A stretch of DNA of 64,000 bases. Origin: Alphaproteobacteria bacterium. GTDB lineage: Bacteria; Myxococcota_A; UBA796; GCA-2862545. The stretch lies in assembly GCA_020632885.1 (NCBI GenBank), contig JACKEQ010000030.1:4478-68477 (forward strand), read 5' to 3'. The notes under the pieces were generated by a model. The model saw only the letters and a program-made list of their open reading frames with translations. It had not been told where the DNA came from and did no database searches. The translations under genes were made by a program, and so were the position numbers. Of this stretch, positions 44,572 through 52,806 are shown piece after piece. Each line of letters opens with the position of its first letter. The stretch's first letter is position 1.

Positions 44572-45939
44572 ATGTCCACGAACATCGTCGTCTGTGACGA
44601 CGAAGAGCTCATCCGCTGGTCCCTGGCTTCCCATCTGGAGTCCGAGGGGTACAACGTCACCACCGCGTCCAATGGCAAGGAAGCCCTGCAGAAGGTCACC
44701 GAGCAGGGCGCGCGGCTGCTGCTCACCGACCTGAAGATGCCCGTCATGGACGGGCTCACGGCCCTCCGCGAGCTGCGTGCGTCCGGCAGCAGCATCCCGG
44801 TCGTCGTGCTCACCGCCCACGGTGGTGTGGATGCCGCCATCGAGGCCACCCGGCTGGGTGCCGACGGGTACCTGCAGAAGCCCTTCGATCTCCGCGAGGT
44901 CTCGCTCGCCATCGAGCAGGCGCTCAACAAGGACCGCCTGCGCCGGGAGGTCCACTACCACCGCGAGCGCGATCGCTCCGGGTACGGCGAGTTCGTCGGG
45001 CGGGCGCCCGTGCTCCAGCCGCTGTTCTCCACCCTCGAGCGGCTCGAGAACGTCGACGCGCCCACCGTGCTCATCACGGGCGAGAGCGGCACCGGGAAGG
45101 ACGTGCTCGCGCGCGCCATCCATGCGCGGGGGCCCCGTCGCGACCGGCCGTTCGTGGCCGTCGACTGCGCGAGTCTCCCCGAGCACCTCATCGAGAGCGA
45201 GCTCTTCGGCCACGAGCGTGGGGCGTTCACCGACGCCAAGGCCACCAAGCAGGGGCTCTTCGAGGTGGCCGAGAAGGGAGTGGTGTTCCTCGACGAGATC
45301 GGCGAGCTGCCCCTGAACACCCAGTCCAAGCTCCTCCGGGCCCTCGAGGACCGGACGTTCAAGCGGGTCGGTGGCGTGCGGCGCACCACGATGGACGTCG
45401 CGATCCTGGCGGCCACCAACCGCGACCTCAAGGCCGAGGTCGATGCGGGCAAGTTCCGTGAGGACCTCTACTTCCGCCTGAACGTCATCCGCGTCCAGCT
45501 CCCGGCCCTCCGGGATCGGCGGGAGGACGTGCCGTACCTCGTCAGCCACTTCCTCGAGACGTTCTCCAAGCGCTTCGGGCGCGACATGGAGGGGGTCGAC
45601 GGGGCCGCGATGGCGAAGCTCCAGTCCTACCGGTGGCCCGGCAACGTCCGTGAGCTCCGGAACGTGGTCGAGCGCCTGGTGCTCCTGGCACCCGAGGGCC
45701 GCATCCACCTCGAGGATCTCCCGCCCGAGATCCAGTTCGGCGGCGGCGGGCCCGCGGGCGGCGTGCGGTCCGGTGGCTTCGTGCTGCCGGAGGACGGCGT
45801 CAACCTGGAGGAGGTCGAGCGCAGCCTGATCGTGCAGGCCCTCCAGCGCACCGACAACAACCAGTCGGCGAGCGCCCGTCTGCTCGGCATCAGCCGCTAC
45901 GCCCTGCGCTACCGGATGGAGAAGTTCGGGCTCAAGTGA
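44572..45939 (+). CDS. NtrC-family sigma-54-dependent response regulator
   Basis: 455 residues. Receiver domain 1-120 with acid pair Asp9/Asp10, phosphoacceptor Asp53 (LLTDLKMPVMDG) and Lys103; AAA+ domain 140-380 with Walker A GESGTGKD, the sigma-54 contact GAFTDA (217-222, normally GAFTGA) and Walker B VVFLDEIGE; FIS-type helix-turn-helix at the end (NQSASARLLGISRYALRYRM). ATG 44572 follows GAGGCAGCAAG. Its natural partner is the globin-sensor kinase encoded convergently, overlapping 8 bases. Predicted to activate the six nearby -24/-12 promoters. Confidence 0.94.
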   Translation: MSTNIVVCDDEELIRWSLASHLESEGYNVTTASNGKEALQKVTEQGARLLLTDLKMPVMDGLTALRELRASGSSIPVVVLTAHGGVDAAIEATRLGADGYLQKPFDLREVSLAIEQALNKDRLRREVHYHRERDRSGYGEFVGRAPVLQPLFSTLERLENVDAPTVLITGESGTGKDVLARAIHARGPRRDRPFVAVDCASLPEHLIESELFGHERGAFTDAKATKQGLFEVAEKGVVFLDEIGELPLNTQSKLLRALEDRTFKRVGGVRRTTMDVAILAATNRDLKAEVDAGKFREDLYFRLNVIRVQLPALRDRREDVPYLVSHFLETFSKRFGRDMEGVDGAAMAKLQSYRWPGNVRELRNVVERLVLLAPEGRIHLEDLPPEIQFGGGGPAGGVRSGGFVLPEDGVNLEEVERSLIVQALQRTDNNQSASARLLGISRYALRYRMEKFGLK

Positions 45940-47413
45940 GCCCGGGGGGTACCGCGAGCTCGAAGCAGGCTCCGCAGAGCGGGCTGTCTTCCACCAGCTT
46001 CAGGGACCCGTGCATCGCCTCGGCGTTCCGGCGGCTGATCGCCAGGCCGAGACCGGTGCCGCGGGTCTTCGTGGTCACGAACGGCTCGAACACCCTCGTG
46101 CGCTGGGCCTCCGGGACCCCCGTGCCGCTGTCGCCCACGCGCAGGCGCCCGTCGTCGACCTCGATCCGCACGCGTCCCTCGGACCCCGCCGCATCCACCG
46201 CGTTGCGCAGCAGGTTGTGGAGGATCTGGCGCACCAGGTCGGGATCCGCCGTGGCCCTCCCGTCGCCCTCCAGCTCCCACGCCACCGCGGGGTGGTCGGT
46301 GGCCACGAGCTCCATGGTCTCCGACGCGAGCTGACGCAGGTCGACGTTCCCGAGGCGTGCGGTGCCCGGCCGGGCGAAGGCGAGCAGGTCGCTCACGAGC
46401 GCATTCAGGCGCTTCACCTCGGCGTCCACCTTCTGGAGGATGTTCCTGTGGGGGTCGCCGTCCTTCATGCTCCGCGAGATGACCTGGAGGGCCCCCGAGA
46501 TCCCGGCGAGCGGGTTGCGGAGCTCGTGGGAGACTGCGGCCGACAGGGACCCCAGCTGAGCGAGCGCCTCGCTGCTGCGCAGCCGGGACTCGAGGTCCAC
46601 CGCATCGGTGAGATCCTCGATCTGCACGAGCAGCGACGCGAGGGTGTGGTCGAGGGGGACCAGGTGCACGCGGTAGCTGCGCATGGTGCCGTCGGGGTCG
46701 TCGACGTCCACACGCGGGAGGTTGATGGCCCGCCGGCGGGTGCGCGCCCGATGGACCTCCGCCTCCAGATGGCCCGCCTCCAGCAGTCCCTTCGGGAGCA
46801 CGGCCCGCCAGCTCTGTCCACGCGGGTCCGTGAGGCCCGCCATGCGCAGGCTGGCGTCGGTGGCGGCCCGCACGAACCCGTCGTTGTCGACGAGGAACAC
46901 GGAGAGGCGGAGGTGCTTCACCAGCAGGGCCTGGAGGGTGTCGAGCTGGAGGACCTCGCGCTGCTGTACGTATGTGCCCGTCATGAGGGCGAGATCGAAC
47001 ATCAGCACCCGGCACAGGCTGTCGAGGTGGCGCTCGGGTGCCTCCATCTCCGCGCGGACCACCACGGTGAGGTCGTGGAGGATCTGGTGCATCGCGAGGA
47101 ACATGTACCGGTCCGGGAGGCCCACCTGGACGTGGCGCCTTCCGATCGTCCGCCTGCGCTCCACGTAGGCGAGGTCGTGGGGGCCCTCGAACACCTCGCG
47201 GAGCCACTGGCGCAACGTGCGCTTCAGCCGCTCGACCTGCTCGGGGCCCGTCAACACCGTGTTGGAGCCGGGGTGCCGGAGGATCGAGGCGTAGAACCGG
47301 TCGATGATGGGCCCCACGTGGGGCTCCACGACGGGCACGAGCTCCTTCAGCCGCTCGGAGTCCAGCGGACCGAGCTCCAGCCAGGAACGCATCTCGTCGA
47401 CGGGCTCCAACAC
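45932..47413 (-). CDS. Globin-coupled heme sensor histidine kinase
   Basis: 493 residues. Protoglobin-type domain about 15-165, with candidate proximal His94 in TIGRRHVQVGLPDRYM and distal Tyr41 in DRFYASIL, as in known globin-coupled sensors such as Anaeromyxobacter AfGcHK. A PAS-like domain (about 165-270) is followed by HisKA with AAVSHELRNPLAGISGAL (His296) and HATPase_c (NLLRNAVDAAG, DSGTGVP, GTGLGLAIS). No membrane helix, so it senses O2 in the cytosol. GTG 47413 is chosen because GGAGG lies seven bases upstream; ATG 47392 is possible. Paired with the NtrC-type regulator. Confidence 0.9.
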   Translation of the reverse strand: MLEPVDEMRSWLELGPLDSERLKELVPVVEPHVGPIIDRFYASILRHPGSNTVLTGPEQVERLKRTLRQWLREVFEGPHDLAYVERRRTIGRRHVQVGLPDRYMFLAMHQILHDLTVVVRAEMEAPERHLDSLCRVLMFDLALMTGTYVQQREVLQLDTLQALLVKHLRLSVFLVDNDGFVRAATDASLRMAGLTDPRGQSWRAVLPKGLLEAGHLEAEVHRARTRRRAINLPRVDVDDPDGTMRSYRVHLVPLDHTLASLLVQIEDLTDAVDLESRLRSSEALAQLGSLSAAVSHELRNPLAGISGALQVISRSMKDGDPHRNILQKVDAEVKRLNALVSDLLAFARPGTARLGNVDLRQLASETMELVATDHPAVAWELEGDGRATADPDLVRQILHNLLRNAVDAAGSEGRVRIEVDDGRLRVGDSGTGVPEAQRTRVFEPFVTTKTRGTGLGLAISRRNAEAMHGSLKLVEDSPLCGACFELAVPPGLT

Positions 47414-47456
47414 GCACACACCTCCACCGGCCGGTCGTGTAGCCTGGCTCCGGACC

Positions 47457-47472
47457 TGGCACAACGCGTGCA
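47457..47472 (+). promoter_or_regulatory. Sigma-54 promoter of universal stress gene
   Basis: TGGCACAACGCGTGCA: perfect -24, correct spacing, -12 GTGC in place of TTGC. The element ends 33 bases before ATG 47506. Confidence 0.7.
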
Positions 47473-47505
47473 TTCTCGCCCAACTCGAACCGACCTGGAG
47501 CTTCG

Positions 47506-47937
47506 ATGCGCATCCTGCTCGCCTGCGACCTCAACGACGCCAACACGGAAGACCTCATCACCCGCGCCACCGGCTGGGCCGAACGGCTGGGCGGGAAGAT
47601 CGACCTGCTCTTCGTGGACGCGTTCCCGTACGCGGCCGCCCACGTCCACGATCCCACGGCGCAGATCCTGCTCACCCAGGAGTACGACAAGTTGCGCGAC
47701 AGCCAGATCGGTCGCCTGGACGCCATGCTCGCGTCCATCCCGGAGGCCAGCCGGGGTGCGGTGCGACGCTCGACGGGTGCGCGACCGGAGGACCTCATCA
47801 TCGAGGCCGCCGAGGGCTACGACCTCGTGATGGTCGGCACGCACGGGCGCACCGGCCTGGCGGGCTTCTTCGTGGGCAGCGTCGCTGAGCGGGTCGTGCG
47901 TCGTAGCCCCGTGGCGACCCTGGTCCTCCGGGCCTGA
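47506..47937 (+). CDS. Universal stress protein (UspA family)
   Basis: 143 residues. First strand MRILLACDLND, ATP motif GTHGRTGLAGFFVGSVAERV (G2xG9xGS complete), end strand VATLVLRA. Closely resembles the other single-domain USP of the island in layout (both carry an insert around residues 45-75 with a Tyr/Asp-rich start). GGAG lies seven bases before ATG. Own sigma-54 promoter; divergent from the globin-sensor kinase. Confidence 0.92.
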   Translation: MRILLACDLNDANTEDLITRATGWAERLGGKIDLLFVDAFPYAAAHVHDPTAQILLTQEYDKLRDSQIGRLDAMLASIPEASRGAVRRSTGARPEDLIIEAAEGYDLVMVGTHGRTGLAGFFVGSVAERVVRRSPVATLVLRA

Positions 47938-47940
47938 TCG

Positions 47941-48858
47941 CTACCGGAGCCGCGGCACCAGCACGATCTCCGTGCGCCGGTTGAGCGCACGGTTCTCCTT
48001 CGTGTCGTTCGGGGCGGCGGGGTGGAACTCGCCGAACCCGACGGCAGCGATGTTCACGGGGTCCACGCCGGCATCCACGAGGATCCGCACGACGCCGCTG
48101 GCCCGCAGCGACGACAGCTCCCAGTTGTCCGCGTAGGACGCACCGGACCCGACCGGGACGTCGTCGGTGTGCCCCTCCACGCGGATGTCGCGGTCGGCGA
48201 TGCCCGCCAGCACGCCCGCCACCTTCTCGAGGGCCTTCTTCCCCTCCGGCTTCACGCTGGTGGAGCCGCTCGCGAACAGGATGGCGTTCGAAACGTTCAC
48301 CGTGAGCTTGCCGGACAGCTCGGTGATCGTGATCTGACCCGCCTGGATCTCGCCCTGCAGGCGGTCGACGAGCTGGTCGTACTCCTTGGTCGTCGCCTCG
48401 AGGGCGGCCTTCTCGGCCTGGAGCCGCGCGGCCTTCTCGGCCAGGGCGGCGCGCTCCGCGTCCAGCTCGGCGGCTCGCTTGGCGGCGTCCTCCGCCTCTT
48501 CCCGCGCGGTCTCCGCGTCGGTCTGGAGCTGGCCGACGAGCGCCTCCAGCTTCTTCTTGGCGTCCGCCTGGGCGGCGCTCCGGGTGCCCAGGGCGGCGAG
48601 CTCCTCCCCGACCTGCTTCAGCTGCTGGCGGAGCTCGTCGTTCTTCTCGTTCAGGGTGCGCACCCTGGCGGCGAGGTCCTTGTTCGTCTCGCTCTCCAGC
48701 GCGAGCGACTTGTTGGCCGTGGCGAGCTGGTCGGTGGCGAGGTCGAGCTTCGTCTGCACGGCGGCCTGGCTCTGCTTGATGACGTCGAGCTCGCGCATGT
48801 GCTTGCCCTTGGGGATGCAGGCGGTCGCCAGGACGATGACGAGGAACAGGCGGGACAC
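47941..48858 (-). CDS. OmpA/Pal-like lipoprotein with long coiled coil
   Basis: 305 residues from GTG 48858 (GGAGGT five bases upstream). Signal MSRLFLVIVLATAC is a lipobox. A coiled coil of about 150 residues (KKKLEALVGQLQTDAETARE and similar) leads to an OmpA/MotB peptidoglycan-binding domain: ILFASGSTSVKPEGKKAL, RVEGHTDDVPVG, LSSLRASGVVRIL and NRALNRRTEIVL with the Asp and Arg that bind diaminopimelate. It ties the outer membrane to the wall across the periplasm. Confidence 0.9.
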   Translation of the reverse strand: MSRLFLVIVLATACIPKGKHMRELDVIKQSQAAVQTKLDLATDQLATANKSLALESETNKDLAARVRTLNEKNDELRQQLKQVGEELAALGTRSAAQADAKKKLEALVGQLQTDAETAREEAEDAAKRAAELDAERAALAEKAARLQAEKAALEATTKEYDQLVDRLQGEIQAGQITITELSGKLTVNVSNAILFASGSTSVKPEGKKALEKVAGVLAGIADRDIRVEGHTDDVPVGSGASYADNWELSSLRASGVVRILVDAGVDPVNIAAVGFGEFHPAAPNDTKENRALNRRTEIVLVPRLR

Positions 48859-48918
48859 GGGGACCTCCAGTGGGGACGACCCCGTCTAACCGTGTCATGC
48901 TGACCCGAGGAGGTGGCG

Positions 48919-50919
48919 GTGCGCACGGTGGTCCTCGTCCTGGCGCTCGCGTGCAAGGGGCCCGTCACGCCCGTGCCCACCGGGTCGGACGCGGACACGG
49001 ATTCGGACACCGACGCGGATTCGGACGCGGACGCGGACGCGGATTCGGACGCGGACGCGGACGCGGACACGGACGCGGATTCGGACACCGACGCGGACAC
49101 CGACACCGACACGGATTCGGACACCGACACCGATGCGGACTCCGACACGGATGCCGATGCCGACACGGCCGTGGCGTCCACCGGGGACACCGGGGCCCAC
49201 TGCGATGCCGACGGCGACGGCGTCGACGGCGCGCTCTGCGGCGGGGACGACTGCGACGACTCCGATCCCGCAGTGCATCCCGGCGCCGTCCAGACGTGCT
49301 CGGGTGTCGACACCGACTGTGACGGAGACGCGGGGCCCGCCGCGCGGGTCGGGACCACCGATCACCCGTCCGTCCAGGCCGCCATCGACGCGGCTCCTCC
49401 GGGCGGGGCCGTGACCGTGTGCGGGGAGGTCGTGGAGTCCGTGGTGGTCGCGGGGCAGGTCGAGATCGGCGGAGGTGCGCTCGTCGGGCCCCAGGACGGG
49501 AACCCCATCCTCACGCTGCTCGCGGGGGCCGAGGTGTCCCTCGTGGGCCTCGAGGTGCGGGGAGGCGACGCGGGAGGCGTGGTGGCGCCCGCGGGCTCCG
49601 CCCTGTTCGTGGAGGGCGGGAGGCTCACCGGCAACCTGGGCTCCGCGGTCCGCTGCGACGCGTGCGCGCTGGAGATCGTGGGGGCCGAGCTGGTCGGGAA
49701 CACCGCCAGCGGCCCGGGGGGTGCGGTGTGGGCGCACGCCGCCACGGTGTCCATCAGCGAGTCGGTGTTCCGCGCGAACACCGCCACCGACGGGGGGGCC
49801 GTCTACCTCGACACCGTGGATCTCACGGCCGACGCGCTGGTCTTCGAGGGCAACATCGCGCTCGGAGACGGCGGCGGCCTCTACGCGGCCGGGGGGACGC
49901 TGGACGCCACCGACGTCGTCGTGATCGCGGGCAGTGCGGTCCGCGGCGGTGGGCTCGCCTTCGCTGGAGCCTCTGTCACCCTCGCCGGGCTCGACGTCTC
50001 CGGGTCGTCGGCCGACGCGGGTGGGGGGCTCTGGGTGAGCGCTGGCGACGCCGCGGTCGACGGTGTCCTCCAGTCCACCACCGCGGACGACGGAGCGGCC
50101 ATCGCGGTCGTCGGGGCGGTCGTCGACCTCGACGTGGAGGTCCTGGGCACGACCTCGGCGCGCGGTGCGCTGTTCGTCGACGGGGGCGACGTGCACGTGG
50201 CGGCCGGCACGTTCGAGCAGAACCTCGCGACGCTCGCTGGCGGGGCCGCCTGGGTCGGCGGTGGGGGGCTCCTGGGGCTCGGATCGGCCGTCGAGCTCGT
50301 GGACGACCACAGCCTCGGCGACGGTGGGGGGATCGCGTGCGTGTCGGCCAGCGTGGACACGTCCGCGGGGCTCGTGGACAACGTCGCCGACGGGGACGGC
50401 GGGGGGATCCACGCGGACGGCTGCGACCTCGTCCTGGCCGGGTCGCTCACGGGGAACACGGCGGCGGCGGATGGGGGTGGGGTGGCCTCGGTGTCGAGCG
50501 ATATGGCGCTCGGTGGGGCCGTGCTCTCCGGAAACCTCGCCACGTCCGGAGGGGCGGTGCGCGCGGTCGACGGGAGCCTCTCCATCCTCGACGCCACCTT
50601 CGCGGGGAACAGGGCCACCCGCGGGGCCGCCCTGGACGTCGAGGGCGTCGATCCCACCGTGTCGGTGGTGTCCTTCGTGGACCACACGCCCACGGACGGC
50701 GCGCTGTCGGCCCTGGACGCGCTCGTCGTGCTGGAGGACGTGGTGTTCCTGCGCAACGAGGTGGCCCTCGAGCTCCGGCTGTCCGACGCCACGCTGGCGG
50801 ACTGCGACTTCGGTGACGGCCTCGACGCGAACGGCCTCGACATCGCCTGGGGTGTGCAGGAGGTCCAGCTGGGCCAAGGGCTGCAGACCTTCGCCTGCGG
50901 GCCGTCGACCTGTCCCTGA
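48919..50919 (+). CDS. Surface lipoprotein with Asp-rich stalk, MopE-type motif and beta-helix
   Basis: 666 residues. GTG 48919 has GAGGAGG five bases upstream and gives the signal MRTVVLVLALAC. A 60-residue stalk of Asp-Ala/Thr/Ser-Asp repeats follows, then one MopE-type motif (DADGDGVDGALCGGDDCDD with VHPGAVQTCSGVDTDCDG) and a long right-handed beta-helix of repeats such as LVGNTASGPGGAVW. Probably exposed on the cell surface; ligand unknown. Its stop overlaps the CTG start of the cytochrome gene. Confidence 0.82.
   Translation: MRTVVLVLALACKGPVTPVPTGSDADTDSDTDADSDADADADSDADADADTDADSDTDADTDTDTDSDTDTDADSDTDADADTAVASTGDTGAHCDADGDGVDGALCGGDDCDDSDPAVHPGAVQTCSGVDTDCDGDAGPAARVGTTDHPSVQAAIDAAPPGGAVTVCGEVVESVVVAGQVEIGGGALVGPQDGNPILTLLAGAEVSLVGLEVRGGDAGGVVAPAGSALFVEGGRLTGNLGSAVRCDACALEIVGAELVGNTASGPGGAVWAHAATVSISESVFRANTATDGGAVYLDTVDLTADALVFEGNIALGDGGGLYAAGGTLDATDVVVIAGSAVRGGGLAFAGASVTLAGLDVSGSSADAGGGLWVSAGDAAVDGVLQSTTADDGAAIAVVGAVVDLDVEVLGTTSARGALFVDGGDVHVAAGTFEQNLATLAGGAAWVGGGGLLGLGSAVELVDDHSLGDGGGIACVSASVDTSAGLVDNVADGDGGGIHADGCDLVLAGSLTGNTAAADGGGVASVSSDMALGGAVLSGNLATSGGAVRAVDGSLSILDATFAGNRATRGAALDVEGVDPTVSVVSFVDHTPTDGALSALDALVVLEDVVFLRNEVALELRLSDATLADCDFGDGLDANGLDIAWGVQEVQLGQGLQTFACGPSTCP
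48988..49167 (+). repeat. Hexamer-like low-complexity repeat encoding the Asp stalk
   Basis: About 180 bases built from GACGCGGAT, GACACGGAT, GACGCG and TCGGAC-type steps, read as D-A-D, D-T-D and D-S-D. Length is likely variable between strains through slippage in steps of six bases, which keeps the frame. Confidence 0.9.
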
Positions 50920-51881
50920 TCGCGCTCGGACTGGCCCTCGCGAGCCCCGACGCCGCGTCGTGCGCGGGGTGTCACCCGGAGGAGCACGCGTCCTGGCGGA
51001 CCAGTCGGCATGCGGTAGCCGCGTCGAACCCGATCTTCCGGGCCTCGTGGGAGGCCTGGCCGAACGGATGGTGCCTGGGGTGCCATGCGCCCGGCGAGGA
51101 GGCGCAGACCGACCTGCTCGGCCATGTCGCGCGACCCGGGGTCCTGCAGCGCCTCGTGGAACCGCCGGGCGATCGCTGGCGGGACGGGGTGGACTGTGTG
51201 GCCTGCCACGATCGGGAGGGCCGTATCGCCACGGCCCGTGCGCCCACGGCGGCGGGGGAGGCCATGCACGCGCTCGTGCACGAGCCGTCCCTGGCCACCG
51301 AGGCTCTCTGCGCGCGGTGCCACGAGTTCGCGTTCCAGACGCACACGCCCCGCTTCCCGTTCGGGTACGGCGACGAGCTCGCACAGGCGACCGTCTCCGA
51401 GTGGCGGGCCTCTCCGGCCCACGCGTCCGGGGTGGGGTGCGTGGGCTGTCACATGGGTGTGTACGGGCACCGGTTCCCGGGGGCCCACGACGTCGACCTC
51501 GTTCGGGGGGCGATCCGTGCTGGAGCCCGTGTGGACGGGGCGGACGTGGTCTTCGAGATCTCTGCGCACGACGCTGGGCACGCGGTCCCCACGGGCGACC
51601 CCTTCCGGCGGCTCGAGGTCCAGCTCTGCGACACCGCGGACTGCCGCGCGCCCCGCACCGTGTCGTGGATCCAGCGCACCCTGGAGCGCACGGAGACGAG
51701 CTGGCGGGTCGCGAGTGACGCGAGGCTCGGGGAATCTGCGCGCCTCGTCCGGGTTCCCCGTGGGACCGCGGTCGCCTGGCAGCTCGTCTACCGGTACGGT
51801 GATCGTCGCTTCGAGCCGGTGCTGCCCGCCTCTTCGGTCGGGTTCGTGGTGGCCGGAGGCACCCTCCAGGAGTCCCGATGA
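50916..51881 (+). CDS. Five-heme c-type cytochrome
   Basis: 321 residues from CTG 50916, which overlaps the preceding stop as CTGA; no ATG, GTG or TTG occurs between there and residue 80, and CTG gives a proper signal peptide (MIALGLALASPDAAS). Five CxxCH motifs: CAGCH, CLGCH, CVACH, CARCH and CVGCH, with further His that can act as distal ligands. The layout resembles cytochrome c554/NrfA-like multiheme proteins. Periplasmic or surface electron transfer. A beta-rich C-terminal part (about 190-321) has no heme. Ends in ATGA overlap with the next gene. Confidence 0.85.
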   Translation: MIALGLALASPDAASCAGCHPEEHASWRTSRHAVAASNPIFRASWEAWPNGWCLGCHAPGEEAQTDLLGHVARPGVLQRLVEPPGDRWRDGVDCVACHDREGRIATARAPTAAGEAMHALVHEPSLATEALCARCHEFAFQTHTPRFPFGYGDELAQATVSEWRASPAHASGVGCVGCHMGVYGHRFPGAHDVDLVRGAIRAGARVDGADVVFEISAHDAGHAVPTGDPFRRLEVQLCDTADCRAPRTVSWIQRTLERTETSWRVASDARLGESARLVRVPRGTAVAWQLVYRYGDRRFEPVLPASSVGFVVAGGTLQESR

Positions 51882-52555
51882 TCGCTGTTCTCGCTCTCCA
51901 GGCCGCCCTCGCGGGCCCGTCCAGCCTCTCGCTCGACCTCGACGGCGACGGGAAGCCCGAGACCGTCCGGTACGACGCGGCCGCCGGCAAGGTGCACATC
52001 GGCAGTCACGTGGTGGACTGCGAGGGCGACCCCTGCGACCTCGAGGCCCACGACGTGAGCGAGGGCACGAAGGGCAAGGAGGTGGAGGTGTGCGCGCACG
52101 GTCCCCGCGACGACCAGGCGTGCACGCTCTACACGCTGGAGAAGGGCGCGCTCCGCCGGTACACCTGGCCGCGCCCGTACCCGCCGAGCCAGCTGCGCAC
52201 GGCCGGGAACGGCATCGTGCTCGCGGTGGAGCCGTACCACCTGCGGCTCTTCGAGCGCATCGAGAAGTACACGGTGAACGGCTTCGAGCTCGTGGAGGTG
52301 CCGCAGCCGATCTACACGGCCGTCCCGCCCGCGAAGCTGCCGGTCGACCGGACGTTCCCGCTGCTCTACGCGCCCGGCGACAAGCGGGTCATCGCGAACA
52401 CCAAGCCCGGGACGGACATCCTGATCCTCGGCGAGCACGGTGAGAAGCCGGGCTGGTTGCTGGTCCGGCTCTCGTCCGGGATCTCGGGGTGGGTGGAGCG
52501 GGACACGCTGGAGCGGGTGTCGACGCAGTACATGCAGATCATGGGCGCGGGGTAG
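51878..52555 (+). CDS. Exported protein with SH3-like C-terminal domain
   Basis: 225 residues. Signal MIAVLALQAALAG; then a short FG-GAP-like stretch (LSLDLDGDGKPETVRYDAA), a Cys pair (VDCEGDPCD), and a C-terminal bacterial SH3-like fold (GTDILILGEHGEKPGWLLVR, SSGISGWVERDTL). SH3b domains bind wall peptides or protein partners. ATG overlaps the cytochrome stop by four bases, so it is coupled to it. Confidence 0.75.
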   Translation: MIAVLALQAALAGPSSLSLDLDGDGKPETVRYDAAAGKVHIGSHVVDCEGDPCDLEAHDVSEGTKGKEVEVCAHGPRDDQACTLYTLEKGALRRYTWPRPYPPSQLRTAGNGIVLAVEPYHLRLFERIEKYTVNGFELVEVPQPIYTAVPPAKLPVDRTFPLLYAPGDKRVIANTKPGTDILILGEHGEKPGWLLVRLSSGISGWVERDTLERVSTQYMQIMGAG

Positions 52556-52601
52556 CACGCTCCGGAGGACCCGTGCGCCAGCGCGGGCTCTCCGAGGGTG
52601 C

Positions 52602-52772
52602 CCCGTGCCCGTGCCCGCGGGCATCGATGGGCTCGAAGTCGTCGGAACCAGAGGTGTGGACGTCGAGGTGGGGACGGGTCGACGCGGTCGGGCGCAGGCG
52701 GCCCTTCCCCCAGGGCCCGTGCGAGCCCCGACGCCCCTCGGGCACGGGCACGGGCACGGGCACGGGCACGGG
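52602..52772. repeat. Inverted arrays of a GC hexamer
   Basis: CCCGTGCCCGTGCCCG at 52602-52617 and five and two-thirds copies of CGGGCA at 52739-52772, which are complementary. They could form a 16-bp stem around a 121-base loop. The 249-base spacer otherwise holds no gene that I can support. Confidence 0.6.
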
Positions 52773-52806
52773 AGGAGCCCGGGCGCGCTGCGCGCGGCGG
52801 GCTCCT
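52773..52806 (-). terminator. Hairpin between convergent genes
   Basis: AGGAGCCC (52773-52780) pairs with GGGCTCCT (52799-52806), with GC-rich inner pairing. It lies right at the stop of the minus-strand Cys-rich lipoprotein gene and downstream of the plus-strand SH3 gene. No T-run, so stop by hairpin alone or Rho. Confidence 0.4.

Noticed and set aside
52539..52769. Minus-strand frame of 76 codons starting with Pro-Val repeats
   Set aside because: It only reads the CGGGCA array; no ribosome site, no homologous look, and it overlaps the SH3 gene end.
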